Source of the DNA: DATARH01 sp963773625
Lineage (GTDB): Bacteria; Pseudomonadota; Alphaproteobacteria; ATCC43930; CGMCC-115725
Direction of reading: 5' to 3'
Assembly: GCA_963773625.1 (NCBI GenBank)
Contig: CAVZCJ010000009.1
Coordinates: 62,001-126,000 of the forward strand
Length of the DNA: 64,000 bases
Shown piece after piece: positions 1-8,649 of this stretch. The notes below the pieces were generated by a model. The model saw only the letters and a program-made list of their open reading frames with translations, made no database searches and was not told the origin of the DNA. The translations under genes and the position numbers were made by a program. Within the stretch, counting starts at the first letter, position 1. Each line of letters opens with the position of its first letter.

Positions 1-1076
1 TCCGCCCGTCCTATGTGCTCGGCGGCCGGGCGATGGAGATCGTCCACGACACGGCCGGGCTCAACCGCTACATCCGCAACGCAGTCCGCGTCTCGGGCAC
101 GAGCCCGGTGCTGATCGACCGCTATCTGCAGGATGCGATCGAGGTCGACGCCGACGCGGTCGCCGACGGCGAGACCGTCTACGTCGCCGGGATCATGGAG
201 CATATCGAGGAGGCCGGCATCCATTCGGGCGACAGCGCCTGTTCACTGCCGCCCTATAGCCTGGCGCCTGGCACCGTTGCCGAGATCGAGCGGCAGACCG
301 TCGCGCTCGCCCGCGCGCTCAAGGTCATCGGACTGATGAACGTGCAGTTCGCGGTCAAGGATGGCGACGTCTACGTGCTCGAGGTCAACCCCCGCGCTTC
401 GCGCACCGTGCCGTTTGTTGCCAAGGCCACCGGCGTGCCGATCGCCAAAATCGCCGCGCGGGTGATGACCGGCGGAAGACTGGCGGATTTTGTCACCGGT
501 TCCCGCCCCTGGACCCTTCACGTCGCGGTCAAGGAAGCGGTGTTCCCGTTCGCCCGCTTCCCCGGCGTCGATCTGATCCTCGGGCCGGAGATGAAATCGA
601 CGGGCGAGGTCATGGGCCTCGACAGCGATTTCGGGCGCGCCTTTGCCAAGGCACAGCTCGGCAGCGGCACCGATTTGCCGCTGTCGGGCAAAGTGTTCGT
701 CTCGGTGCGCGACGGCGACAAGGCAGCACTGGTCGAGCCTTGCCGGCAACTCGCGCAGTGGGGTTTCGAATTGGTTGCCACGCGCGGCACCGCAACGACG
801 CTGAGCGAATCGGGGCTCGACGTCACTATTGTCAACAAGGTACGCGAGGGCCGGCCCGACATCGTCGATGAGATGCGCAGCGGCCGTATCCAACTGGTGT
901 TCAACACCACCGAAGGGGCACAGGCGATCGCCGACAGCTTCAGCTTGCGCCGCACGGCATTAACGCACAACATCCCCTACTACACGACCGTCGCTGGGGC
1001 TCGCGCCGCGGTCCAGGCGATCGGGGCGCTGCGCCGGGGCAGCCTTGAAGTAGCGCCGCTGCAGTCCTACTTCTAA
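1..1076 (+). CDS. carB: Carbamoyl-phosphate synthase large subunit, 3' part
   Basis: The frame is open from the first base (codons begin at position 3), so the 5' part lies outside the window. The visible 357 residues start in the second ATP-grasp half (RPSYVLGGRAMEIV) and run through its metal/ATP-binding segment (LEVNPRASRTVPFVAK). They end with the C-terminal MGS-like allosteric domain (FVSVRDGDK, then GFELVATRGTATTL and YYTTVAGARAAVQAI). The enzyme makes carbamoyl phosphate from bicarbonate, glutamine-derived ammonia and two ATP for arginine and pyrimidine synthesis, working with CarA. The protein ends normally with TAA. greA follows 37 bases later on the same strand, a neighbour pair common in alphaproteobacteria. 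Confidence 0.97.
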   Translation, partial: RPSYVLGGRAMEIVHDTAGLNRYIRNAVRVSGTSPVLIDRYLQDAIEVDADAVADGETVYVAGIMEHIEEAGIHSGDSACSLPPYSLAPGTVAEIERQTVALARALKVIGLMNVQFAVKDGDVYVLEVNPRASRTVPFVAKATGVPIAKIAARVMTGGRLADFVTGSRPWTLHVAVKEAVFPFARFPGVDLILGPEMKSTGEVMGLDSDFGRAFAKAQLGSGTDLPLSGKVFVSVRDGDKAALVEPCRQLAQWGFELVATRGTATTLSESGLDVTIVNKVREGRPDIVDEMRSGRIQLVFNTTEGAQAIADSFSLRRTALTHNIPYYTTVAGARAAVQAIGALRRGSLEVAPLQSYF

Positions 1077-1113
1077 CCGCTAATTTTCCGACATCCGGGG
1101 TTAAAGAGCTGCG

Positions 1114-1587
1114 ATGAACAGGCTCCCGATGACATCCGACGGTTACAACCGGCTGCAGGAAGAGATCAAACGGCTCAAATCGACCGAACGGCCGGCGATC
1201 ATCCGCGCCATCGCGGAGGCGCGCACCCATGGCGACCTCTCGGAAAACGCCGAGTATCACGCGGCGCGCGAGCGGCAGAGCTTTATCGAAGGCCGGCTTG
1301 CCGAGCTCGAGGATAAGGTCGCGCGCGCCGAGGTCATCGACACCTCGAAACTGTCGGGCTCCGTGATCAAATTCGGCGCGACGGTCACTCTCGCCGACGA
1401 AGAAACCGACGAGGAGCAGACATTTCTCATCGTCGGCGAGGACGAGGCCGACGTCAAAGGCGGTAAGCTTTCGGTCACTTCGCCATTGGCTCGCGCGCTG
1501 ATCGGCAAGGGCAAGGGCGACAGCGTCGAAGTCTCGACCCCGCGCGGCAACAAATCCTATGAGGTCGTCACCGTCGCGTTCGGCTAG
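1114..1587 (+). CDS. greA: Transcription elongation factor GreA
   Basis: A 157-residue protein of normal GreA length. The N-terminal coiled coil spans about residues 8-75, with the acidic tip region HGDLSENAEYHAARERQ. A C-terminal FKBP-like domain follows (VTLADEETDEEQTF through SVEVSTPRGNKSYEVV). GreA inserts into the RNA polymerase secondary channel and stimulates cleavage of backtracked transcripts. The ATG at 1114 is preferred because it places the MTSDGYNRLQEE motif at the expected distance from the N terminus. The stop overlaps by four bases the stop of the convergent lrp-family gene. Confidence 0.96.
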   Translation: MNRLPMTSDGYNRLQEEIKRLKSTERPAIIRAIAEARTHGDLSENAEYHAARERQSFIEGRLAELEDKVARAEVIDTSKLSGSVIKFGATVTLADEETDEEQTFLIVGEDEADVKGGKLSVTSPLARALIGKGKGDSVEVSTPRGNKSYEVVTVAFG

Positions 1588-2090
1588 GCAGCTTTCTCGG
1601 CCTGGCTTACCGAGGGAGGTTCGCCGATTGGCACGCCGGGCTCGGCCTTCGACACCCGCAGGGTCATCGCCGATTTGACGTGGGCAACGTTGGGCGCCGA
1701 GGTCAGCTTGGCGGACAGGAACCGCTGGTAGCTGTCCCAGTCGGTGGCGACGATCTTGAGCAGGAAATCGGTCTCGCCCGCAAGCATGTGCGCCTCACGC
1801 ACCTCGGGCCATTCACGAACCAGGGCCTCGAAGGCCAGGAGATCGGCCTCCGCCTGACTGGCGAGACCGACCTGGGCAAAGACGGTCACCGGAAAGCCCA
1901 GCGCCTCGGGAGCCAGCGCGGCGTGATAACCGCGGATCAGCCCGGCTTGTTCAAGCGCCCGCACTCGCCGCAGGCAGGGCGGGGCGGTGATGCCGACGCG
2001 CTTGGCGAGTTCGACGTTCGTCATTCGCCCGTCCGCCTGCAGACATTGCAGGATGCGGCGATCGATCCGGTCGAGTTTGATACGCCGCAT
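1584..2090 (-). CDS. Lrp/AsnC family transcriptional regulator
   Basis: 168 residues. An N-terminal winged helix-turn-helix (LDRIDRRILQCLQADGRMTN, then VELAKRVGIT and CLRRVRALEQAGLI) is followed by an AsnC/RAM effector-binding domain (about residues 65-145, HMLAGETDFLLKIVATD). Members sense amino acids and usually repress their own gene. The C-terminal tail after residue 150 (Glu/Pro/Ala-rich) lies beyond the domain. It is divergent from the ELM1-like gene, with a promoter and a palindromic operator between them, which suggests autoregulation and possibly control of both directions. The target amino acid cannot be told from sequence. Confidence 0.93.
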   Translation of the reverse strand: MRRIKLDRIDRRILQCLQADGRMTNVELAKRVGITAPPCLRRVRALEQAGLIRGYHAALAPEALGFPVTVFAQVGLASQAEADLLAFEALVREWPEVREAHMLAGETDFLLKIVATDWDSYQRFLSAKLTSAPNVAHVKSAMTLRVSKAEPGVPIGEPPSVSQAEKAA

Positions 2091-2114
2091 CGCCGGCCCT
2101 CACAAAGTCCTATA

Positions 2115-2143
2115 ATCATACGAACCAGCACACTGATGCGCAA
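2115..2143 (-). promoter_or_regulatory. Predicted sigma-70 promoter of the lrp-family gene
   Basis: On the minus strand a -35 box TTGCGC (2143-2138) is separated by exactly 17 bases from a -10 box TATGAT (2120-2115). The start codon is at 2090. The -35 box lies inside the right arm of the palindrome at 2138-2154. Confidence 0.55.
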
Positions 2144-2154
2144 TTTTATTGCGC
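2138..2154. promoter_or_regulatory. Palindromic operator, probably bound by the Lrp-family protein
   Basis: Perfect inverted repeat GCGCAAT-TTT-ATTGCGC, 7-base arms and an AT-rich centre, in the divergent region between the lrp-family gene and the ELM1-like gene. Lrp/AsnC proteins bind imperfect palindromes with AT-rich centres. Overlap with the -35 box fits autorepression. Binding is inferred, not shown. Confidence 0.5.
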
Positions 2155-2205
2155 GCCAGACAGCGCTGCTTGCTCCATAGCAGGGGTTTCCGTAAACCGA
2201 GACCA

Positions 2206-3225
2206 ATGGTCGCCCTGCCCGTCAGCTCCGATCCCACACCCGCCGCCAGCGATGGCTCACCGCTCGTCTGGGTCCTGCATGACGGCAAGGCGGGGATGGC
2301 GAGCCAATCGCTCGGCCTGGCCGAGGCTTTGGGGTTCCCGTTTGTCGAGAAGATGCTCACGATCCATCGGCCTTGGGCCTGGCTGCCGCCGCAGCTCTGG
2401 ATCGCTCCCCTCGCCGCGGTCGGCGACTCGGGGCGTCCGCTCCGTCCACCATGGCCGGATGTCGTGATCGCATGCGGGCGCAACACCGCGGCGCCCGCGC
2501 TGGCGATTCGCCGGCTGAGCGGCGGGCGGACGGTCACCGCGCAGGTGCAGGACCCGAGGGTCGGGCGCCGCGAATTCGACCTGATGGTCGTGCCGGAACA
2601 CGACCGGCTGCGCGGCGCGAATGTCATCACCACCAAGGGCGCGCTCAATCGCGTCACAGCCGAGAAGCTGGCCGCCGAGAGCCGCCGTTTCCCGGAGCTC
2701 GCGGAGCTCCCGCGTCCCGTGCTGGGCGTGCTGATCGGCGGCTCGAACCGAGCGTATAGCCTCACCTTGCCGCGGCTCGCGGAGATCGCCGACATGGTCG
2801 CGGTGTGCCTGGGGCAAACCGGCGGCTCGGCGGTGCTCACCCCTTCGCGGCGCACCGGCGCGGCGGGGATCGCGCTGCTTCGCCAGCGGCTCGCCGGCCT
2901 TCGGGCGTCGATCTGGGACATGACCGGCGACAACCCGTATTACGCCTATCTCGCGGCCGGCGACGCATTTCTGGTGACCGCCGACTCGGTATCGATGATC
3001 AGCGAGGCGGCCGCCACCGGAAAGCCGGTGCATGTCGTCGAACTGGCGGGCGGCGACCGGAAGTTCACCCGGTTCCACGAAACGATGCGTGCCGCAGGCG
3101 TCACCCGGCCGTTCCGCAACCGGCTCGAAAGCTGGACCTGCACGCCGCCCGACGATACGGCGCGCGCGGGCGCGGCCCTGCGCGCCCTCGTCATCGAGCG
3201 GATGCAAGCACGGCGCGCGGCATGA
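2206..3225 (+). CDS. ELM1/GtrOC1-like putative glycosyltransferase (DUF1022 family)
   Basis: 339 residues starting at ATG 2206; an upstream TTG in frame would add 19 residues without family resemblance. Family hallmarks are WVLHDGKAGMASQSLGLAEALG near the start (positions 18-39), a central GVLIGGSNRAYSLT and a C-terminal sugar-transferase-like segment (NPYYAYLAAGDAFLVTADSV, SEAAATGKPVHVVEL). Bacterial members are annotated after plant mitochondrial fission protein ELM1, but the fold resembles GT-B glycosyltransferases, so a cell-envelope role is more plausible. The TGA overlaps the ATG of the tandem-PAP2 gene (ATGA), so the two are translationally coupled. Together they suggest lipid or LPS modification. 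Confidence 0.85.
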   Translation: MVALPVSSDPTPAASDGSPLVWVLHDGKAGMASQSLGLAEALGFPFVEKMLTIHRPWAWLPPQLWIAPLAAVGDSGRPLRPPWPDVVIACGRNTAAPALAIRRLSGGRTVTAQVQDPRVGRREFDLMVVPEHDRLRGANVITTKGALNRVTAEKLAAESRRFPELAELPRPVLGVLIGGSNRAYSLTLPRLAEIADMVAVCLGQTGGSAVLTPSRRTGAAGIALLRQRLAGLRASIWDMTGDNPYYAYLAAGDAFLVTADSVSMISEAAATGKPVHVVELAGGDRKFTRFHETMRAAGVTRPFRNRLESWTCTPPDDTARAGAALRALVIERMQARRAA

Positions 3226-4595
3226 AAGGCCCGGCCTTGTACGGCGCGGCGTTGGTTCTCAGCGTGGCTTTGTTCGCCTGGGCGCCGGGCGTCGATCTGT
3301 TCTTCAGCGGGCTGTTCCACGGCGCGAACGGGTTCGCTCTCGCCGATTGGCGGCCACTGCGGCTGCTTGAAGGGACGATCTCGTGGATCAGCTACGGGAT
3401 CGGTGCGCTGGTGCTGATCGGATCATTGTGGCTGCGGTTCGTCCGGCGACCGCTGTGGCGGCTCGATCGGAACGCGTTGATCTTTATCGCCGCCGCCACG
3501 GCGCTCGGGCCTGGGCTGATCGTCAACGCCGCGCTGAAGGACAACTGGGGCCGCGCGCGCCCCTATCAAATCGAGGAGTTCGGCGGTAGCAAGATGTTCA
3601 CCCCGCCTCTGGTTCCATCAGACCAATGCGCGCGCAACTGCTCGTTTGTTTCGGGCCATGCCGCGCTGGCCTTCTCGCTGGTGAGTTTCGCTTTCCTACT
3701 GCCCGCCGGGCGCCGACGCCAGATCGGGCTGGCGGCGGCCCTGGGTTTCGGCGCACTCGTCGGCCTGGGCCGCGTCGCGGCGGGGCACCATTTCCTGTCG
3801 GACGTGGTCGACGCCGCGCTGATCTCGATCGCCACGAGCTGGCTTCTGCATCGATGGCTGATCGTGCATGACGGCGCGACCCCGATCATCGCCTGGGTCC
3901 GGCGGCGCGCCGAAACACAATCCGGGCGGCGTGTCTTATGGGTCGCGGCGATCGTGCTGATCGAAGCGCTCTGCATCCTCTGGATCGACCGCCCGCTCGC
4001 CGATTACGTTCACGGCCACGCGAGTGCGGCGCAGCCGTTTTTCGACGTCGTCCAGCGCTTCGGTCTCGGCTACCCCTATCTGGCGGCCAGCGCGATTGCG
4101 TTTGCCGCGCTACGCTGGGGAGGCCGGATCGAAAAACTGCGGGGCTGGGACACGAGGATCCAGGCTGCCGCACACATCCCGCTGTTTCTATTTACGGCCG
4201 TCGCCGTCTCGGGGATCACTGCCGACATCATCAAAGTCGTGATCGGCCGGGCGCGGCCCAAGTTGCTCTTCCTCAACGGCACATATGACTTCACCTGGTT
4301 TGGGTGGCACGCCGATCATTGGTCCTTCCCCTCGGGCCACGCGGTGACCGCGGCAGCGCTCATGACCGCATTGTGGTGCCTGTGGCCGCGGCCGCTATGG
4401 CTTTACGTCGGCGCCGCCGCACTGGTGGCCATTGCCCGCGTCGCCACAGGACAGCATTTTTTGAGCGACGTCATCGGCGGCGCCGTGATCGGCGTCCTCG
4501 TGACCCGCGTGCTCGCGCCGTGGCTGCTGCAGTCGCGACCCGCCGTTACGCGCACGCAGGACGCCCGCGCCGCGCCCGATTACCGCGCGGTGTAG
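3222..4595 (+). CDS. Membrane phosphatase with two PAP2 domains
   Basis: 457 residues with many hydrophobic segments. Two complete PAP2 active sites are present. The first has KDNWGRARP (106-114), SGH (144-146) and GRVAAGHHFLSD (183-194). The second has KVVIGRARP (338-346), PSGH (370-373) and ARVATGQHFLSD (405-416). Both keep the Lys, Arg, His, Arg and His of the PAP2/LpxE-type phosphatase signature, so both halves should be able to act. PAP2 enzymes remove phosphate from lipids such as undecaprenyl diphosphate, phosphatidic acid or lipid A. The start is ATG 3222, inside the stop of the ELM1-like gene. The same frame stays open upstream to 2805, but that part is a shadow. Confidence 0.9.
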   Translation: MKGPALYGAALVLSVALFAWAPGVDLFFSGLFHGANGFALADWRPLRLLEGTISWISYGIGALVLIGSLWLRFVRRPLWRLDRNALIFIAAATALGPGLIVNAALKDNWGRARPYQIEEFGGSKMFTPPLVPSDQCARNCSFVSGHAALAFSLVSFAFLLPAGRRRQIGLAAALGFGALVGLGRVAAGHHFLSDVVDAALISIATSWLLHRWLIVHDGATPIIAWVRRRAETQSGRRVLWVAAIVLIEALCILWIDRPLADYVHGHASAAQPFFDVVQRFGLGYPYLAASAIAFAALRWGGRIEKLRGWDTRIQAAAHIPLFLFTAVAVSGITADIIKVVIGRARPKLLFLNGTYDFTWFGWHADHWSFPSGHAVTAAALMTALWCLWPRPLWLYVGAAALVAIARVATGQHFLSDVIGGAVIGVLVTRVLAPWLLQSRPAVTRTQDARAAPDYRAV

Positions 4596-4604
4596 GATAG
4601 GCCG

Positions 4605-6503
4605 ATGGGTTTGCGCATCGACACATTCGACAATGTTCGCGGCGGCAACACGCTTTACAAGGCTCTCTCGCACCCAGCTGCCGCAGCGCCCGGGCGGCAG
4701 CTGCTCGACCGCCTGTCGCAGTTTGCCAAGGTCGCGATCGTCGATCCGCAGGGAGCTGCCGCAGGCTTCGCCGAATTGTTCGACCTCTCCCGGCTCGACA
4801 TTGCCGGGGTCTTCGTCCAGGACATCGCCAAGATCGCCAAGCCAGTGCTCGACCGCGCTGCCGAGCCGCTGCCGGCGCTGGCCAAATCCGATGCGCGAGC
4901 GGTGCTGGTCGCCGCGTTCGACGCCGATCGGCTGGTCAGTCAGCTCGCGGCGTTCCTACCGCCCGGTAGCGAGGTCTTCAGCCTCGATTCGATGCGTATC
5001 CCCGAGGAGCGGTTGACCAATCGGGGCGCCTATCTCGACCCGCTGAATTTCGCCACCAATTTCGCGCTGTTCCGCGACAACGCGGCGCTGCATACGCGGC
5101 TGGTGACCGCGAATTACTGGGCCGGGTACGGGTCCAAGGGCGTGACCTGCTGGCTCACCCTGTTCGACGCAACCGGATCGATCCTCGCCGAGTGGTCGCA
5201 GAGCGCCGGCAGCGAGGCCGGCGCCATCGCCATCGACAGCCAGGAAATAGGCAAACGCTTCGGCCTGGGCGCATTCGACGGGCAGCTTTTCATCCATGTC
5301 GCGGGCGCGACGAGGCACGACATCGTCAAGTATGCGCTCGACACCTATGGCGACGGCGATGCCAGCCTTTCGTGCACCCATGACGCCAATGCCTGGCCCG
5401 CGGAGCGCTACGCCGGACTGCCGGCGCCGGCTCCCGGCGAGCAGGTCCGGTTGTGGATCCAGAACAGCCATGCGGCGCCCATCCCGGCGGGCGCCATCGG
5501 GCTGTCGGCGATGGGCAGCCAGCACATCGCTCTGCTCGACAAGCCGATTGGCGGGTTTGCAACGCACGTGGTCGATGTCGCCGACCTGCTGCCGGATCTC
5601 GCGTGGCCGGCGCAGATCGAAGTCCACGCCGGCAAGCATGTGGTCCGACCGCGCTACGAGATTGTCGAAAACGGCCGGCGCCGCCTCGCCCACGTCAATG
5701 TCGAGCGCGGCGACCTCAAGCCCAATCAGGAACTGCCGAAGCTCGGCGAGATGTTGGGCAAAGGCTATCTGCTGCCCGCGCCGATCCTGCCGCGCGCCGA
5801 ATGGCAAAGCCTCCTGCTGCCCACACCGATGGCCTACATGCAAAGCGAGCTGCCGATCGCCGCGATCGTCTACGGTCCGGACGGCCACGAGATGGCGCGC
5901 CATCGCTTCGGGCGACTGCCGCGCAGCCATCGTGTCGCGCTCGATCTCAGCGAGTTGACGAGCGCGCTCGGCGACGGCTACGGGCATGTCGAGCTGGTCT
6001 ACGATTTCGCCGACGGGGGCGATGCCGACGGCTGGCTGCACGCACTGTTCCGCTATCGTCACCGAAAGAGCGGGCATGCGGCGGAAACCAGCTTTGGCGC
6101 GCATGTCTTCAATACGATTCTGACCTACCGCGACGAGCCGCAATCGTATTCCGGACGTCCACCGGGACTGTCGACGACTCTGTTCCTGCGGCTCGGCGCC
6201 GGCGACCACGACACGTTCTGCCACCTGATCTACCCGGCCTCGCTGCCGTGGCGGAAGGAAAGCGCCACCGACATCATCCTGCGCGACGGCGGCGGCGGCG
6301 AGATCGCACGCAAGTCACTAACGATTCCCTGCTCGGGGTCACGCCTGTGGCGCTATCACGAGCTGTTCGACGCGGATATCCGGTCCGCCGCGGGACCGGG
6401 CGCCTACGCGGTGATCCGCGACGCGACTTGCCGGCTATTCGGCTATCACGGCCTTATCGGAAGCGGCGGCGCCTTCAGCCTCGACCATATGTTCGGGTAC
6501 TAA
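4605..6503 (+). CDS. Conserved hypothetical protein, 632 aa
   Basis: I do not recognise a family. It begins MGLRIDTFDNVRGGNTLYKAL and has no signal peptide or membrane segment. Residues 1-140 look Rossmann-like (alternating helix/strand, VAIVDPQG, VFSLDSM). The remainder is rich in predicted beta strands with WxxGYGxKGVTCWLTLFD and several VHxG/VELVYDF strands, including a repeat of the LxRLGAGDHDTFxHLIYP type. Start ATG lies 10 bases after the PAP2 stop on the same strand, so it is probably co-transcribed with the ELM1-PAP2 pair. Its codon use and GC content look like its neighbours. A role with the envelope-modifying pair is a guess from position only. Confidence 0.75.
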   Translation: MGLRIDTFDNVRGGNTLYKALSHPAAAAPGRQLLDRLSQFAKVAIVDPQGAAAGFAELFDLSRLDIAGVFVQDIAKIAKPVLDRAAEPLPALAKSDARAVLVAAFDADRLVSQLAAFLPPGSEVFSLDSMRIPEERLTNRGAYLDPLNFATNFALFRDNAALHTRLVTANYWAGYGSKGVTCWLTLFDATGSILAEWSQSAGSEAGAIAIDSQEIGKRFGLGAFDGQLFIHVAGATRHDIVKYALDTYGDGDASLSCTHDANAWPAERYAGLPAPAPGEQVRLWIQNSHAAPIPAGAIGLSAMGSQHIALLDKPIGGFATHVVDVADLLPDLAWPAQIEVHAGKHVVRPRYEIVENGRRRLAHVNVERGDLKPNQELPKLGEMLGKGYLLPAPILPRAEWQSLLLPTPMAYMQSELPIAAIVYGPDGHEMARHRFGRLPRSHRVALDLSELTSALGDGYGHVELVYDFADGGDADGWLHALFRYRHRKSGHAAETSFGAHVFNTILTYRDEPQSYSGRPPGLSTTLFLRLGAGDHDTFCHLIYPASLPWRKESATDIILRDGGGGEIARKSLTIPCSGSRLWRYHELFDADIRSAAGPGAYAVIRDATCRLFGYHGLIGSGGAFSLDHMFGY

Positions 6504-6547
6504 GGCCGCTGAATTTATTGGCGCGAAGCTCTCGCTAGGCGCAAAAT

Positions 6548-6556
6548 TGGTATAAT
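6548..6556 (+). promoter_or_regulatory. Extended -10 promoter element upstream of trxB
   Basis: TGGTATAAT: a perfect -10 hexamer (6551-6556) with the TGn extension (6548-6550), 26 bases before the trxB start. No good -35 box is seen at 16-18 bases upstream, which is usual for extended -10 promoters. Confidence 0.5.
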
Positions 6557-6582
6557 ACGCTGTCCAATCGATCGCGAATGGG

Positions 6583-7554
6583 ATGCCCGAGCACCATCAC
6601 AGCAAGGTCCTGATTATCGGAGCCGGTCCAGCCGGCTTCACCGCGGCGATTTATGCCGCGCGGGCGAACCTCCATCCGATCCTGCTGTGCGGACTGCAAG
6701 CGGGAGGTCAGCTCACCATCACCACCGATGTCGAGAATTACCCGGGCTTCGCGGACGTCATCCAAGGCCCGTGGCTGATGGAGCAGATGCAGGCCCAAGC
6801 CGAGCATGTCGGCACCAAGATCGTGCTCGACCTCGCGGTGAAACTCGACCTCGCGCGCCGGCCGTTCCGCGTCACCGGTGATTCGGGCGACACCTATTCG
6901 AGCGACACGATCATTCTCGCCACGGGCGCGCAGGCGCGCTGGCTGGGAATTCCGAGCGAGGAGACCTATCGCGGCTTTGGCGTCTCGGCCTGTGCGACGT
7001 GCGACGGGTTCTTTTTCCGCGACAAGGAAGTGGTCGTCGTCGGCGGTGGAAACACCGCGGTCGAGGAGGCGATTTACCTGACCAATCACGCCAGCCGCAT
7101 TACGCTGATCCATCGCCGCGACATGTTGCGCGCCGAGAGGATTTTGCAGGACCGGCTGTTCCGCAATCCGAAAATCGCGGTCATCTGGGACAGCGTCGTC
7201 GAGGAAATCCTCGGCACGCCGGAACCGCCCGAGGTCACCGGCGTTCGCCTGCGCAATCTCAAGACCGGCGCGACGAGCCAACATGCCTGCGAGGGCGTGT
7301 TCATCGCGATCGGCCACACCCCGGTCACCGAACTGGTCGCCGGCCAGCTCCGCCTCGATACCGAGGGTTATGTGCTGACCCGGCCGGATTCGACCGCGAC
7401 CGACATCCCCGGCGTGTTCGCCGCCGGTGACGTCAAGGATAAGGTTTTCCGCCAGGCGGTTACCGCCGCGGGCATGGGCTGCATGGCCGCGCTCGAAGCC
7501 GAGAAGTTCCTGGCGGCGCAGGAAGACGCGGCGCCCGCGCGCGCCGCGGAGTGA
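6583..7554 (+). CDS. trxB: Thioredoxin-disulfide reductase
   Basis: 323 residues, the usual TrxB length. FAD-binding GAGPAG motif at residues 13-18, redox-active CATC (Cys137, Cys140) followed by DGFFF, NADPH-binding GGGNTAVEEA from residue 154, and the second FAD motif FAAGDV near the C terminus. It uses NADPH to reduce thioredoxin in the cytoplasm. The HRRD segment after the second GxGxxG site supports NADPH rather than NADH preference. A lysR-type gene follows after 18 bases, an arrangement seen in many alphaproteobacteria. The start ATG sits downstream of an extended -10 promoter. Confidence 0.96.
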   Translation: MPEHHHSKVLIIGAGPAGFTAAIYAARANLHPILLCGLQAGGQLTITTDVENYPGFADVIQGPWLMEQMQAQAEHVGTKIVLDLAVKLDLARRPFRVTGDSGDTYSSDTIILATGAQARWLGIPSEETYRGFGVSACATCDGFFFRDKEVVVVGGGNTAVEEAIYLTNHASRITLIHRRDMLRAERILQDRLFRNPKIAVIWDSVVEEILGTPEPPEVTGVRLRNLKTGATSQHACEGVFIAIGHTPVTELVAGQLRLDTEGYVLTRPDSTATDIPGVFAAGDVKDKVFRQAVTAAGMGCMAALEAEKFLAAQEDAAPARAAE

Positions 7555-7572
7555 GTTAGGGGGACCGTCCCG

Positions 7573-8475
7573 ATGGCGATGGATTGGGACAAATTGCGCG
7601 TGTTTCACGCGGTCGCCGAGGCGGGTAGCTTCACCCATGCCGGCGAGTTGCTGAACCTCAGCCAATCGGCGGTCAGCCGCCAAATCAGCGCGCTCGAGGA
7701 AAGCCTCAGCGTGCCGCTGTTTCACCGCCACGCCCGGGGCCTCATCCTGACCGAGCAGGGCGAACTGTTGTTCCGCACTGCCCGAGAGGTGTTCGCTAAG
7801 CTGGCAATGGCCGAGGGCCTCATCTCCGAATCGAAGGATCGGCCGAAAGGACCGTTAAAGATCACCACCACGGTCGCGTTCGGCTCGATCTGGCTCACGC
7901 CGCGCATCCGCGAGTTCCTCGACCTTTATCCCGAGATCCAGGTCAGCCTCGTCGTCGACGATTCGGAGCTCGATCTGTCGATGCGCGAGGCCGATGTCGC
8001 GATCCGCATGACCCCGCCGCGCCAACCCGATTTGATCCAGCGGCACCTGGTCAGCGTCCAGGTACACATCTATGCCTCGCCCGATTACATCCAAAAACAC
8101 GGCCAACCAAAGCGGCCCGAGGAGCTCGAGGAGCATCGCATCATCGTCTATGGCGAGGACGCCCGTCCGCCGGTGCCCGGGGTTAACTGGCTGCTGGAGG
8201 TGGGCAACAGGCCGGGACACGACCGGCGGCCGATTCTGACGGTCAACAACACCTATGGGATGCTGCGCGCGATCATGAGCGGGCTCGGCGTCGCCGCCCT
8301 TCCCGATTTTGTGGCCGGCGAACAGGCGGGGCTGGTTCGCATCCTGCCGGAGCTCAGCGGTCCACCCAACGAAGCATACTTCGTCTATCCAGAAGAGCTG
8401 CGCACCTCGAAACGGATCAGCGTTTTCCGGGATTTTCTCTTGCGCAAGGTCGCCGAGGGCCGGCTCGGCGGATAG
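7573..8475 (+). CDS. LysR family transcriptional regulator
   Basis: 300 residues. Residues 5-65 are the LysR helix-turn-helix (WDKLRVFHAVAEAGSFTHAG, LSQSAVSRQISALEE). They are followed by a periplasmic-binding-fold effector domain (about 95-295: KGPLKITTTVAFGS, SLVVDDSELDLSMREADVAI, MLRAIMSGLGVAALPDFVA). Start ATG 7573 has a GGGGG-type ribosome site; ATG 7579 is an alternative. It probably lies in one transcript with trxB, so it may respond to redox state or simply be a conserved neighbour. The effector is unknown. Confidence 0.93.
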   Translation: MAMDWDKLRVFHAVAEAGSFTHAGELLNLSQSAVSRQISALEESLSVPLFHRHARGLILTEQGELLFRTAREVFAKLAMAEGLISESKDRPKGPLKITTTVAFGSIWLTPRIREFLDLYPEIQVSLVVDDSELDLSMREADVAIRMTPPRQPDLIQRHLVSVQVHIYASPDYIQKHGQPKRPEELEEHRIIVYGEDARPPVPGVNWLLEVGNRPGHDRRPILTVNNTYGMLRAIMSGLGVAALPDFVAGEQAGLVRILPELSGPPNEAYFVYPEELRTSKRISVFRDFLLRKVAEGRLGG

Positions 8476-8649
8476 CCCGCCGAAACACGACAGCGGGTCT
8501 GACCCATCCGGAAGCTGCGACCCGACGCCGCAGTAGATGCGTGTCATTTGATAGCATTGCGCTTTTTGCAGACGAGCCAGGACGATTTCTGGCTGGTAAT
8601 CGACCGGGCCAACGGCCATCTTCTGACCACGCGATAGTCGTCGCGGCAA

